Shown: positions 40,814 through 50,126, numbered from the stretch's first letter. The stretch: DNA of 64,000 nucleotides from Segatella copri (GCF_019249655.2 NZ_CP137557.1:526001-590000), one strand, 5' to 3'. Translations and numbers: made by a program. The notes: generated by a model not told the origin, from the sequence alone.

Positions 40814-43800
40814 TTAGCGATGCCTTCTCACCTTTGCCATCTTCAGCGGACTGCTCTTGTGAATCATAGGAGCATGCTGATAGGTTCCAGCGGTGCGCTG
40901 GTCGCCATTTCCGCCGAAGGTACGGCTCTCCACGATTCCTGCATCTCGCTTGTCGTTCTTCACGAAGTCTTCGAAACTGTAGGTTTCTCCTGCATACGCC
41001 TTGATGCGCTTCACGATACTCTCACGGCTGATGGTGCTGTAATAAGGAATATCATTGTTCATGCAGGAGTTCGGCTCCGAACGGAAGACGCCTCGGTTGT
41101 GCATGTAGCCTCCCTCGTAAATATCCACGATGTCGCTATAGCGGTCGTCGAAGATCAGATGGCTCCAGCCCACGCTGTGCATCTTGCCGGTAAGTTCAAG
41201 ATTGTCGTACCAGCCGAGCGACTTGGCTCCGTTGAATTCAAGAACGTGACCACAGCAGGTACAATCGCAGAAATCAATGAAGGCATTGTGATAAATGTAC
41301 TCATCGCCCAACTTTCCGAATCCGTGACCGCCTGCCTCATGCTGGATGACACCACGGGTATCGAGCGGATAACCGTAGGTACTCTGAGGACAGAAGGCTA
41401 TTGCCGAACCGTCTTCCCACATCTGGCAGATGCCGCCGTAATCGGTAGAATTAGGAACGATGATGATCAGCGTCTGATTCAGATTGCCCTTGTTCACGGT
41501 TGGAGCACCCAAAGCATAACTGAATACTTCGTCATAGTCAGCCTTCAATCCTACGCCACCGGTAAAGGTGGTGTTGAATCTGTTGTAGCGGATGGTATTC
41601 ACGGTTCCCACGCCCGATTCTGTAGAAAGCGGAATGGCTGTATAGACGTTGAAGTAATCACGGTAAGTCTTGTAAGGTTCAATACCGAAGAAATACTCTA
41701 CTTCCTGCTTGATATTCTTCAGATATTCGCCGCTGGCAATATCCTTTGCGTTAAAGCCATCGCCGAGCAGAACGATGTTGATTCCACCCTTGTTGCCCTT
41801 GGTAGCCTTCTGCAGGGTAATCCATTCGTCCTCGCCATATTCATAGCCATACTGAGAAACGCTGCATTCGTGGGTATAGTCTTTGTCTTTCAGTCGGAAC
41901 ACCACCTTTCCATCACGGCTGTCGGCATTTTTAGACATTCCCTTGATGGTCAAGGTTACTTCTGTCTTCTTGTTTCCGCTGGTTGGAGAAACCTCGCACC
42001 AGTCTGGCTTGCTGGCTACTTCCCATTCGCCTTCGGCGTTAACCACCAGTTTCTGCTTATGCTCCGTGCTCAAGGCGCAGGCAACAGATGGTCGGCAAAC
42101 GAGCTCGTGGTGGGCAGCGATGCGCTTGAAGTCGCACCAGCCGCTGGCTGCTTGATACTGAGCGATGGCTGATTCTGGGACTTCAAGGGTGAAGTTGTCC
42201 TTGGCTACGCCATTGAAAGCTCCGCTCTCAATATGGGCAGGCATCGTTCCTTTGCATCGTATAGATGTAATCCCGAAACAATCCGAGAATGCGCCTTGAC
42301 GTATTGTCTCCATAGATTCTGGGAAGATAATACCTTCCAACATTTTACAGTTTGAAAATGCACTTTCACCGATACTTTCTACTTCATTAGGAATATCAAG
42401 AACTCCCATCAATCGCCAATTGTTGGCAAAAGCATTGCTACCGATATGGGTAAGGGTAGATGGTAATGTTAAGGTTCCAGAAAAATCATTATTACAGAAG
42501 ACGTTTTCCGAAATGACTTTTAGACTTTTGGGCAAGTGTAATTCGCCTTTGAAATGACAGTCAGCAAAAGCATCGTTTGCAATATTTGTTATACCATCAT
42601 GTAAAGTTAATGTTCCGTTAAAACCACAGTTATGAAATGCTTCAGATGGTAGGGCTGTAATACCTTGTGGTATTGATAATGAGCCTGAGAATCCAGAACA
42701 GTAACTAAACGCACAATTACCCATTCTCTTAAGTTTTGCAGGTAATCTTAATTCACCATATAATCCACTACACCCAGAGAAGCAATATCCTCTAATTAAT
42801 TCCAAATTATCTGGCAAAATTAAATTTCCTGTAAGATTTCTACAATTTTGAAATACGCCTCCATAATAGTCAGTTCCTTCATCACCCATGTCATCTTCGC
42901 CTCTATTTCCTAATTTTTTTAGAGTAGATGGGAGAGATAAGATTCCATTTAGACCGATGCATCCGTTGAAAGCTCCACGTTTAATTTCTGTCACACCTTC
43001 AGGGATTATAAGAGAACCTGACAGATATTTGCAGCCGTAGAACGCATTTGAACCAATAGATTTTAAAGTGTCAGGAAGAACTATTCTATTGAGACTATTA
43101 CTTCCTCCCACAGTCTGAATGAAATAGAAAGCACTATTTGGAATTTGATCATCCATATTCTCTTCATTCTCTTCGTTCTTTCCCCATCCTTTGATTCGAA
43201 CTTCTTTCAAATTCAATGCTGACAAACGGAGCATAGAATCTCTCATGAAGTAGAAATCCTTTGCATTAATCTGTCCTGTAATCTTGAGATTTCGAACCTG
43301 AGTATAGTCCTTATTAGCCGCAGTAATGGCATTCTTCAAACCTCCAGGAGTAGAGTTGATGACAATATACTCCTTCGCCGTAGCATCATGGCTTACCAGA
43401 TCATTCTCCCAAGGAGTGATGCTTTCGCTAACCAAAGTAAGCTTATAAGTGCCGCTTCCTGCCTGCTTATCCACCTTGATACCGAAGTTCATCATCTTGC
43501 CTGCCACGTAGGTAAGTGCCTCGTTCTTAGTGAACTTATAAGGCACACCACCGATGGTGATGCTGAAGAGGGTAGTGCCGGCTGCCACGGTTTGAGGAAC
43601 CACGATGGTGCGCCACTCGTCGTTGACACGAGATGGAATGGTCATAGTGCTCTCTGCACTTCCGGCTGTCTTGATTTCGCCGGTAGAAAGGTTGATGCTT
43701 GCCTTGCGAGCCACATTGGCTGTCAGGACTATCTTCTTGGTATTCGCCCATTCGCCCTCGGCAAAACCGGAACCCTGAATCAGGGTAACACGGGCATTAG

Positions 43801-44350
43801 ACATGCGATGAGCCAGAGGCAAACGGATAACGCTGGTGGTAGGAGCCACATCGGACACCTTCCCCCAGAGGAAATCGCTCGCTTCGTAACCACCCATCTC
43901 ACCCTCTGACGTTGTGGTGCTCTGGTCCTTCTGCACTTCAAACTGATAGTCCTCGATGCTCTCAGGGTTGGCAAAAGGATAGTAGCCATACACATCAATA
44001 TGAGTATGCTTGTCTTTCCAAAAAAGATCGTAGGCAGAACTCCATTTATAGTTAGGCTCATCAAAGGTGTGGCGCACATTATCGCCACGGTTGCCGCTAA
44101 CCTTCAGGGTTCCAGGAGTATTGCCATCGTAATCTACGATGTAAACACCCATCACGTCGCCATTGCAGAAACCGTTGTCGTTGACGCGGGTCACGGCAAT
44201 CTGGTCGATGTCGCCCGATAGCTGGATGCGGTTGCTGTCATGCTGTTCGCTGCTGCCGAAGAAATCATCGCTACAGCCTGTGAAGAGCATGGCTACCAAA
44301 GCCACCATATAATATAATAAGGTGTGCTTGGAAATATGAATTGTTCTCAT
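40814..44350 (-). CDS. Multidomain lipoprotein: fimbrillin-like, LRR, BACON and M64 peptidase
   Basis: 1178 residues. A lipobox (LFTGCS, about residue 26) precedes a fimbrillin-like domain (about 35-320, FCNGDVMGVYIVDYDGN, SDFLWGKVSDVAP). Then come LRR_5 repeats (about 400-740), a BACON domain (about 755-850, WEVASKPDWCEVSPTSG) and an M64-type metallopeptidase domain (about 860-1140). The active site reads HEAGGHGFGKLGDEY (H1004, E1005, H1009), one residue longer than the usual HExxH of M64 enzymes. M64 enzymes include IgA-cleaving peptidases, but the substrate here is unknown. The LRR segment (about 42.2-43.4 kb) is markedly AT-rich, suggesting module exchange. Second gene of the operon. Confidence 0.88.
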   Translation of the reverse strand: MRTIHISKHTLLYYMVALVAMLFTGCSDDFFGSSEQHDSNRIQLSGDIDQIAVTRVNDNGFCNGDVMGVYIVDYDGNTPGTLKVSGNRGDNVRHTFDEPNYKWSSAYDLFWKDKHTHIDVYGYYPFANPESIEDYQFEVQKDQSTTTSEGEMGGYEASDFLWGKVSDVAPTTSVIRLPLAHRMSNARVTLIQGSGFAEGEWANTKKIVLTANVARKASINLSTGEIKTAGSAESTMTIPSRVNDEWRTIVVPQTVAAGTTLFSITIGGVPYKFTKNEALTYVAGKMMNFGIKVDKQAGSGTYKLTLVSESITPWENDLVSHDATAKEYIVINSTPGGLKNAITAANKDYTQVRNLKITGQINAKDFYFMRDSMLRLSALNLKEVRIKGWGKNEENEENMDDQIPNSAFYFIQTVGGSNSLNRIVLPDTLKSIGSNAFYGCKYLSGSLIIPEGVTEIKRGAFNGCIGLNGILSLPSTLKKLGNRGEDDMGDEGTDYYGGVFQNCRNLTGNLILPDNLELIRGYCFSGCSGLYGELRLPAKLKRMGNCAFSYCSGFSGSLSIPQGITALPSEAFHNCGFNGTLTLHDGITNIANDAFADCHFKGELHLPKSLKVISENVFCNNDFSGTLTLPSTLTHIGSNAFANNWRLMGVLDIPNEVESIGESAFSNCKMLEGIIFPESMETIRQGAFSDCFGITSIRCKGTMPAHIESGAFNGVAKDNFTLEVPESAIAQYQAASGWCDFKRIAAHHELVCRPSVACALSTEHKQKLVVNAEGEWEVASKPDWCEVSPTSGNKKTEVTLTIKGMSKNADSRDGKVVFRLKDKDYTHECSVSQYGYEYGEDEWITLQKATKGNKGGINIVLLGDGFNAKDIASGEYLKNIKQEVEYFFGIEPYKTYRDYFNVYTAIPLSTESGVGTVNTIRYNRFNTTFTGGVGLKADYDEVFSYALGAPTVNKGNLNQTLIIIVPNSTDYGGICQMWEDGSAIAFCPQSTYGYPLDTRGVIQHEAGGHGFGKLGDEYIYHNAFIDFCDCTCCGHVLEFNGAKSLGWYDNLELTGKMHSVGWSHLIFDDRYSDIVDIYEGGYMHNRGVFRSEPNSCMNNDIPYYSTISRESIVKRIKAYAGETYSFEDFVKNDKRDAGIVESRTFGGNGDQRTAGTYQHAPMIHKSSPLKMAKVRRHR

Positions 44351-44377
44351 ATCGTCTTTGTTTAAGAGTGAATCTTT

Positions 44378-45298
44378 TTATTCTGCTGTGCCTCCGTAGT
44401 CGATTCCGTCGTCTTCCCACTTGGTGATGTTCACATTCACACCATTGCTGGTCTTGCTCAGGGTTACGGTAAACTTATGCTTCTTTCCTGCTTCGAAGGC
44501 GGTGAAGTTGGCAGCCTTCTTCAGTTGGTAGTTTCTGCCATCCACGTTCACGGTGATGAGTACGCCTTCGCCTGCAGCTTGCGGAATGATGAGAGCCTTA
44601 TAGTTGTTGCCCTCTTCCTTCAGCGGAGTAAGGTCGGCAGCATCGCCCTTGGCAGTCAATTCGCCAGTTACGAGATTGGCGGTAGCCTGGGTCTTCAGCT
44701 GGTTAATCTTTACGCTGATCTTTGCCTTGCCCAGCGATTCCTCTGTAAAGCCATTGCCTGGCTTCAGGGAAATGGCCATCTGGCTCATCACGTGCTTCGC
44801 ATCGATCTTCACGGCATTCTCGGTAGGAGCCACATGGGTGGTCTTGCCTATCAGCAGATCGCCTGCCTTGTATTTCTCGGTTGTGCTCTGGTCTGCATTC
44901 ACGCTCCATACCAGGGCAGTTACATCGCCGATAGTGGCGGTGTATGGATAATACAGATAGAAGTCGGCAGGGGTGGTGTTGTCTTTCCAGTAGATAGGAG
45001 AGGCTGGAGTCCATGTGCCGTTATAGGTAAACTTCATGTTGTCCACATGATTGCCTGTTGCCTTGAGGGTGGCTGCAGAACCGTCTGTATTGTAGTTGAC
45101 TACAAACAAACCGATGTTGTCTCCTTCCTCGAAGGAGTTGTTGATGACCCGTGTATCAACAGAGGTGCTGATATGGATAGGCAACTTCTTGCTCTCTTGA
45201 CCTGTTGATGGAATTGGGTCGCTGCTGCTTCCCGATGAGCATGCTGCAAGAGCGAGTAGGCTACATGCTAAGATTCCGAATTGCTTCATTGCTTTCAT
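44378..45298 (-). CDS. Fimbrillin-family lipoprotein, first gene of the operon
   Basis: 306 residues. A lipobox (ALAACSS, about residue 20) and fimbrillin-family motifs: NSFEEGDNIGLFVVNYN, ASPIYWKDNTTPADFYLYYPY, GDLLIGKTTHVAPTEN and DAKHVMSQMAISLKPG. It is a paralogue of the proteins at 39866-40762 and of the N-terminal domain at 40814-44350. A consensus promoter stands 41 bp upstream (45339-45369), and the next seven genes follow with gaps of at most 51 bp, so this is the head of an eight-gene transcription unit. Probably a surface-displayed structural or adhesin subunit. Confidence 0.9.
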   Translation of the reverse strand: MKAMKQFGILACSLLALAACSSGSSSDPIPSTGQESKKLPIHISTSVDTRVINNSFEEGDNIGLFVVNYNTDGSAATLKATGNHVDNMKFTYNGTWTPASPIYWKDNTTPADFYLYYPYTATIGDVTALVWSVNADQSTTEKYKAGDLLIGKTTHVAPTENAVKIDAKHVMSQMAISLKPGNGFTEESLGKAKISVKINQLKTQATANLVTGELTAKGDAADLTPLKEEGNNYKALIIPQAAGEGVLITVNVDGRNYQLKKAANFTAFEAGKKHKFTVTLSKTSNGVNVNITKWEDDGIDYGGTAE

Positions 45299-45338
45299 TT
45301 GTTCGTAGTTTAAATTATTAGTTTATGATTTTTGCTTG

Positions 45339-45369
45339 CAAAGATAATGAAAAATGGGAAACTATACAA
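45339..45369 (-). promoter_or_regulatory. Promoter of the eight-gene fimbrillin operon
   Basis: On the minus strand, TTG (45369-45367), a 20-bp spacer and TATCTTTG (45346-45339). GTTCATAATG and CATGATGAAC upstream form an imperfect inverted pair that might be an operator. Confidence 0.7.
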
Positions 45370-45447
45370 GTTCATAATGGTTCATTTCTGATTTTTCTTT
45401 CATGATGAACCTCAATTTGATACAAATAAGCGGAAAATATAACAAAA

Positions 45448-45488
45448 CAGAACCCCAAACAGGCTTTATATTCCTATTTGGGGTTCTG
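45448..45488 (-). terminator. Terminator of the PfkB kinase gene
   Basis: A perfect 12-bp stem CAGAACCCCAAA (45448-45459) with TTTGGGGTTCTG (45477-45488). On the minus strand it is followed by TTTTGTTATATTTT. Confidence 0.8.
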
Positions 45489-45499
45489 AAATAACATGT

Positions 45500-46372
45500 T
45501 TATTTGATAATCTGCTCTATATCCTCGATGCTGCGGTTGAACGGACCGTTGTGCTCCAGCTTGATGGTGCACATGGCTGCAGCAAACTTGCCTGCTTCGG
45601 TAGGGGTGGCACCCTGCAGTCGCTTGTAGAGATAACCTGCCGAATACGTGTCGCCGCATCCTGTGGCATCCACCACCTCGTGAGGAGGATAGGCGGGAAT
45701 CTCATAGAAGGTGTCATCTACATAAATCAGAGAACCCTCGCTGCCCAGGGTGATGATTACCTCGGTAACGCCCCACGAATGGATGAGCTTGGCTGCCTCC
45801 CGGGGATTCTTCAGTCCCGTGATGGTCTCCATCTCCGTTTCGTTCACCTTTAAATAATAGGTGTGCTTCAGCACCTCCAGCTTCTCCTTCCAGTCGATGG
45901 GATAAACCTTCTCGTCTCTCACCTCGCGCAGATAACCCTGCACGTCGATGGAAACCCTGCCGCTGCGTGAGAGGAACTCCACTACCTCTGGCGAGAAATC
46001 ATCGCTCAGCAAACTGCCCAGGTGGTAAACCTTCGCCTCCACCTTCTCCAGCTGCCTGATGGTAAAAGGGTCTGCCTTGGCAAGCACGCGCTGCTTGCGC
46101 TTGTTCTGGTCTTCCTCGTAGATGTTCTCGAAGAACACCGTGTTGCGGGATGGGTTCAGGGTGACTTCGATGCCAGCCTGGCGCATCTTCTCTATCGGTT
46201 CAGTTTCTGTAGGATCCATTGCCGTAACCAGCGAGAAACTTACGTCCTTGGGCAACTGGTTGATGGCGTAGGCAAAATAAAAAGAAGTGCCGCCTGCCAT
46301 GTAAACCGTGCGGTGGGGAGTAACAATCTTATCCTTCGTTACGTGTCCAATACAACAAATATCTTTCATCAT
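45500..46372 (-). CDS. PfkB-family carbohydrate/nucleoside kinase
   Basis: 290 residues, somewhat shorter than ribokinases. N-terminal GHVTKDKIVTPH and AGGTSFYFA match the first half of the fold (the GG pair contacts sugar). The C-terminal signature VVDATGCGDTYSAGYLY holds the catalytic Asp (DATGCGD). Substrate may be a sugar or nucleoside and cannot be fixed from sequence. It has its own promoter (46392-46423) and terminator. The lid region is short. Confidence 0.9.
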   Translation of the reverse strand: MMKDICCIGHVTKDKIVTPHRTVYMAGGTSFYFAYAINQLPKDVSFSLVTAMDPTETEPIEKMRQAGIEVTLNPSRNTVFFENIYEEDQNKRKQRVLAKADPFTIRQLEKVEAKVYHLGSLLSDDFSPEVVEFLSRSGRVSIDVQGYLREVRDEKVYPIDWKEKLEVLKHTYYLKVNETEMETITGLKNPREAAKLIHSWGVTEVIITLGSEGSLIYVDDTFYEIPAYPPHEVVDATGCGDTYSAGYLYKRLQGATPTEAGKFAAAMCTIKLEHNGPFNRSIEDIEQIIK

Positions 46373-46391
46373 TTTTATTTTAAAACGCCTG

Positions 46392-46423
46392 CAAAGTTAC
46401 AAAAAATCTTCGACTCAGGGCAA
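46392..46423 (-). promoter_or_regulatory. Promoter of the PfkB kinase gene
   Basis: On the minus strand, TTG (46423-46421), a 21-bp spacer and TAACTTTG (46399-46392), 20 bp before the ATG. Confidence 0.6.
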
Positions 46424-46482
46424 CGTCTCTTCTTTTATTTCTACTTTTGTTGGAATTATTGGGAAGAAAAGAACATTTTTCT

Positions 46483-46513
46483 TTTGTAGAATACTTATTT
46501 TAATGTACCTTTG
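46483..46513 (+). promoter_or_regulatory. Promoter of the antiporter gene
   Basis: TTTG at 46483-46486, a 19-bp spacer and TACCTTTG at 46506-46513. Confidence 0.75.
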
Positions 46514-46568
46514 CAGCCGAAATAGAATAAACGAACATTATCTCGGGAATTGAAATTTAAACAACACT

Positions 46569-48227
46569 ATGTGGTTTGATAATTTAATCAACGTGCATTC
46601 GGCGGTGCAAGGCATCGTCATTCTTTCATTGATCTGTACTTTGGGACTTGCCCTCGGCAAGCTCCATGTAAAAGGTATCTCCCTCGGCATCGCCTTCGTC
46701 TTCTTCGTGGGCATCGTGGCGGGCCATCTCGGACTCTCCATCGACCCTGACATGCTGGAGTTTGCCGAGAGCTTCGGACTTACCATGTTTGTATACGTGC
46801 TGGGACTCTATGTGGGCCCTAACTTCTTCGGCTCCATGCGCCACGAAGGCATCGCGCTCAATCTCTGGAGTCTGGCGGTCATCGTGGTGGGAACTCTGTT
46901 TTCCCTCCTCCTCTGCCTGGTGCTGCCCGTAAGTCTGCCTGATATGGTGGGCATCCTCTGCGGTGCCACCACCAATACGCCAGCCCTGGGTGCTGCCCAG
47001 CAGGCATTGCAGCAGTTGGGCTTGCCTAGCGGCGGAGCGGCACTTGGCTGTGCCGTCACCTATCCGCTGGGTGTAGTGGGCGTCATCCTGGCGATGATGT
47101 TCCTGCGCAAGCTCTTCGTCAAGCCGGCTGACCTGGAAATCCGACGTGCCGATGAAGACGACCATACAGCCATCGGACAGTACGTCATCGTGAACCCGGC
47201 ACTCAATGGCAATACCATCGCCGAAATCTCGATGATGACCCATCGCAAGTTCATCATCTCAAGAGTATGGAGAGGCGAACAGGTCATCGTGCCGGAAGCT
47301 GATACCGTGCTCCATACCAACGACAATGTGCTCGTGGTTACCAACAAGGATGAGGCAGCTGCCATGCAGATTCTCTTCGGAAAGAAGGTGGATAAGGAGT
47401 GGAATAATGATAAGGTAGACTGGAATGCCATCGATGCCAAACTGGAAAGCCGAATCATCGTGATGACCCGTCCGGGACTCAACGGAAAGCGACTGGGAAG
47501 CCTCCAAATGCGCAACACCTATGGTGTGAACGTGAGCCGAGTGCTGCGTGGTGATATCCGACTGCTTGCCACCGACGACCTCCGACTGCAATACGGCGAC
47601 CGCCTTACCGTGGTGGGCGACCCAACGAGCATCGACCACGTGGAGCAGTTCCTGGGTAATGCCGTGAAGACGCTCAACGAGCCTAATCTGGGTGCCATCT
47701 TCCTGGGAATCATCCTCGGTCTTGCCGTAGGAACCATTCCGCTTCATATTCCGGGCATGACGGCGCCTGTGCGTCTGGGCATTGCCGGCGGTCCTATCGT
47801 GATGGGTATTCTCATTGGTGCCCTTGGTCCTCGTGTGCAGTTTATCTCTTATATGACGCGAAGTGCGGGTTTGATGCTGCGCGAACTGGGTCTTGCTCTC
47901 TATCTGGGCTGCTTGGGCTTGTCGGCTGGTGGACAGTTTTTCGAGACGGTGATTCGTCCCGAGGGTTTGATGTGGGTAGGCATCGGTTTCCTCATCACGG
48001 TGGTTCCTGTGGTCATCGTGGGCTTCATCATCCTGAAGACCAAGAAGTATGATTTCGGAAGCATCTGCGGAATCCTCTGTGGAAGCATGGCGAATCCGAT
48101 GGCACTCACCTATGCCAACGAGACGCTGGATGGCGACACCCCTAGCATCAGCTACGCCACGGTGTATCCGCTGGGAATGTTTATCCGAGTCATCATCGCC
48201 CAGGTTATTATCATGTTCTTTGTATAA
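46569..48227 (+). CDS. AspT/YidE/YbjL-family antiporter with two TrkA_C (RCK_C) domains
   Basis: 552 residues. Two five-helix membrane halves (about 10-180 and 375-552) each carry the duplicated motif of the Asp/Ala antiporter family: CGATTNTPALGAAQQAL in the first and CGSMANPMALTYANE in the second. Between them lie two TrkA_C domains (about 190-275 and 290-370, with GNTIAEISMM and GKRLGSLQMR), which bind regulatory ligands in relatives. AspT exchanges aspartate for alanine; YidE and YbjL are less characterised, so substrate is uncertain. Its last codons overlap a 14-bp tandem repeat. Confidence 0.92.
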   Translation: MWFDNLINVHSAVQGIVILSLICTLGLALGKLHVKGISLGIAFVFFVGIVAGHLGLSIDPDMLEFAESFGLTMFVYVLGLYVGPNFFGSMRHEGIALNLWSLAVIVVGTLFSLLLCLVLPVSLPDMVGILCGATTNTPALGAAQQALQQLGLPSGGAALGCAVTYPLGVVGVILAMMFLRKLFVKPADLEIRRADEDDHTAIGQYVIVNPALNGNTIAEISMMTHRKFIISRVWRGEQVIVPEADTVLHTNDNVLVVTNKDEAAAMQILFGKKVDKEWNNDKVDWNAIDAKLESRIIVMTRPGLNGKRLGSLQMRNTYGVNVSRVLRGDIRLLATDDLRLQYGDRLTVVGDPTSIDHVEQFLGNAVKTLNEPNLGAIFLGIILGLAVGTIPLHIPGMTAPVRLGIAGGPIVMGILIGALGPRVQFISYMTRSAGLMLRELGLALYLGCLGLSAGGQFFETVIRPEGLMWVGIGFLITVVPVVIVGFIILKTKKYDFGSICGILCGSMANPMALTYANETLDGDTPSISYATVYPLGMFIRVIIAQVIIMFFV

Positions 48228-48264
48228 TAGACTTTGTATAGTAGACTTTATATAATAGACTTTT
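48223..48264. repeat. Three 14-bp tandem repeats at the antiporter stop codon
   Basis: TATAATAGACTTTG, TATAGTAGACTTTA and TATAATAGACTTTT, contiguous. The first includes the TAA stop codon at 48225-48227. Confidence 0.8.
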
Positions 48265-48276
48265 TTATAGCACAAA

Positions 48277-48326
48277 ATTTTCCCTTAAGGCTAAATATTA
48301 TTACCCTTAAGGGAAAATATTTTTTG
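48277..48326 (+). terminator. Terminator after the antiporter gene
   Basis: ATTTTCCCTTAAGG (48277-48290) pairs with CCTTAAGGGAAAAT (48305-48318), then ATTTTTTG. A further CCTTAAGGG follows and holds the stop codon of the converging pseudouridine-synthase gene. Confidence 0.8.
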
Positions 48327-48328
48327 CC

Positions 48329-50095
48329 TTAAGGGTAAATAAAATCAGCCTCTCGCTTGATGTTGATTTCCTTCCCCGTAAGAGGATGCTCGAAGGTAAT
48401 CTCCTCGGCATGGAGATGAAGGCGGCTTGCCTTCTCGTTGCCATAGAGCGGGTCGCCAAGGATGGGAGCATTCAAGCCTTCGTGGTGGGCACAATGCACA
48501 CGGAGCTGATGGGTCCTGCCCGTCTTGGGATAGAGTGCCAGGCGGAGATGGGTGGCATCGATGCGATCCAGAACCTCATACTCCGTAATCGCCTCCTTGC
48601 CCTGATCATGATTCACAATCTGGCGGGGACGATCCAGATAATCGGGCATCAACGGAAGGGAAATCTTCTGCTTTTCTGCGGAAATAGAAGATTTTCCTTC
48701 TTCCTTCAATTCTTCTTTCTTTGCTTTTTCCCAGATTTTATCGCAGGCTTTCTGATCCTTGCATCCGATGATGGCAATGTATTTCTTCTGAACCCGATGG
48801 TGAAGAAACTCCTTCTGCAGACGATGGTAAGCGAAATCTGTCTTGGCAATAATCATCAGACCGCTCGTCGCCATGTCGAGACGATGGACTATCAGCGGAC
48901 TGCTTGCTGCTGGATATTTCTTCCGCATGATGGAATAGACGGATGGCTGGGATGAATCCTTGCCCGGCACAGACAGCAATCCCGAAGGCTTGTAGATGAC
49001 AGCCAACTGGTCGTCTTCATATAAGATTTCCAAAGCCTGCTTTTCGGCAATTTTAGAATCAAATACCCTATCCGGCAGCATCCAATGCAATATCGGCTTG
49101 CATTTGCCATTACAGGCAGGATAGAACTGCAGATGATGGCGAATCTCCTCCTTTGGACTTTCGCCCCACCAGAACATCGCCATCTGCAAAGGCCTGTAAC
49201 CATGCAGGTAAGCATATTGCAGCAGTTTCGGTTCGCAGCACTCGCCACTTCCGGCTGGCGGCACCATCTTCAGGGCAGCTATTCTGTTCGTTACAATGGT
49301 GGATTGCGGATAATCCCTGAGGGCTGCATCCCTGAAAATCTCCAGCAGGTCCTTCATCTTGCCTTCATGATTCTGCATGCGGAACTGCGAGAACAACCAT
49401 TGCTGCAAGGCATCAGATAATGTCTTGCGCAGTTGCTTCAGGCGAAGAATATCCGCTTGAAAGACTTCATATTCCGTTTCCAGGGTAGTCTTTTCGGAAA
49501 GCGATTTCTTGAGTCGGCGCAGTTCAGCCTTCATAAACTGGCTTTCCTTCACCATCTCAGCCTCTTCCTCCGGGGTAAGATTTCCTGTCTTTCTCCGGGC
49601 ATCACGCTTTGCCTTCGCCTCCTTCATCTTTTCCTGATAGGCAGCGATGGTCTGCTTCCGCTCTTCCTGCAGTTGCAGGATGAGGCTCTTGGCTTCCTTT
49701 ATATGCTCATTGCCCTCCAATTGCTTGATTCTCTGGTTGATATCGGATATTTCAGCCTCATGGGTCTTGAAATATCCGTCGGGCTGCAGATAGTCGAATA
49801 CGGCTGGCACAAAGTCATCCCAGTCGCTTCTTCCGCCTATCTGTCCGCTATAGGCTGCAAGATAGCCTATTTCTGAGGCACCAGGTTCCGGTTTGGCATT
49901 CTCAACGATGAGTACGCCAAACATTTTTCCTTTATCTATCTCCTCTCGCCAGTCTTCACGCTCAGATAGATAGGTTTGCAGCTCCTTGCATACGGCGATG
50001 CAAAGAGGATGAGGCTGATAATCGAGCGGATTGTTCATGCGCTCGGGAATGTCGATGCCTGATAACAGGGCTTGGTCTATGGAATGCAAAATCAT
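48329..50095 (-). CDS. RluA-family pseudouridine synthase with long coiled-coil N-terminus
   Basis: 588 residues. The C-terminal about 220 residues are the catalytic domain: HRLDMATSGLMIIAKT carries the catalytic Asp, followed by KKYIAIIG, and GRTHQLRVHCAHH and GDPLYG close the site. The N-terminal 370 residues are unusual for RluA: a globular part (about 1-105), a coiled coil rich in K, E and R (about 115-250) and a Cys-containing linker (GECCEPK, YPACNGKCKP). The long insertion (about 460-490, KKEELKEEGKSSIS) inside the catalytic domain is also present. It isomerises uridine in rRNA or tRNA; the target site is unknown. Start chosen at 50095 with the -7 box only five bases upstream. Confidence 0.9.
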   Translation of the reverse strand: MILHSIDQALLSGIDIPERMNNPLDYQPHPLCIAVCKELQTYLSEREDWREEIDKGKMFGVLIVENAKPEPGASEIGYLAAYSGQIGGRSDWDDFVPAVFDYLQPDGYFKTHEAEISDINQRIKQLEGNEHIKEAKSLILQLQEERKQTIAAYQEKMKEAKAKRDARRKTGNLTPEEEAEMVKESQFMKAELRRLKKSLSEKTTLETEYEVFQADILRLKQLRKTLSDALQQWLFSQFRMQNHEGKMKDLLEIFRDAALRDYPQSTIVTNRIAALKMVPPAGSGECCEPKLLQYAYLHGYRPLQMAMFWWGESPKEEIRHHLQFYPACNGKCKPILHWMLPDRVFDSKIAEKQALEILYEDDQLAVIYKPSGLLSVPGKDSSQPSVYSIMRKKYPAASSPLIVHRLDMATSGLMIIAKTDFAYHRLQKEFLHHRVQKKYIAIIGCKDQKACDKIWEKAKKEELKEEGKSSISAEKQKISLPLMPDYLDRPRQIVNHDQGKEAITEYEVLDRIDATHLRLALYPKTGRTHQLRVHCAHHEGLNAPILGDPLYGNEKASRLHLHAEEITFEHPLTGKEINIKREADFIYP

Positions 50096-50099
50096 ACTG

Positions 50100-50107
50100 C
50101 AAAGTTA
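50100..50107 (-). promoter_or_regulatory. -7 box of the pseudouridine-synthase gene
   Basis: TAACTTTG on the minus strand, four bases before the ATG at 50095, again implying a leaderless or near-leaderless message. A later in-frame ATG is the alternative. Confidence 0.45.
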
Positions 50108-50126
50108 CAAAAAAAAGTGCAGAAGT

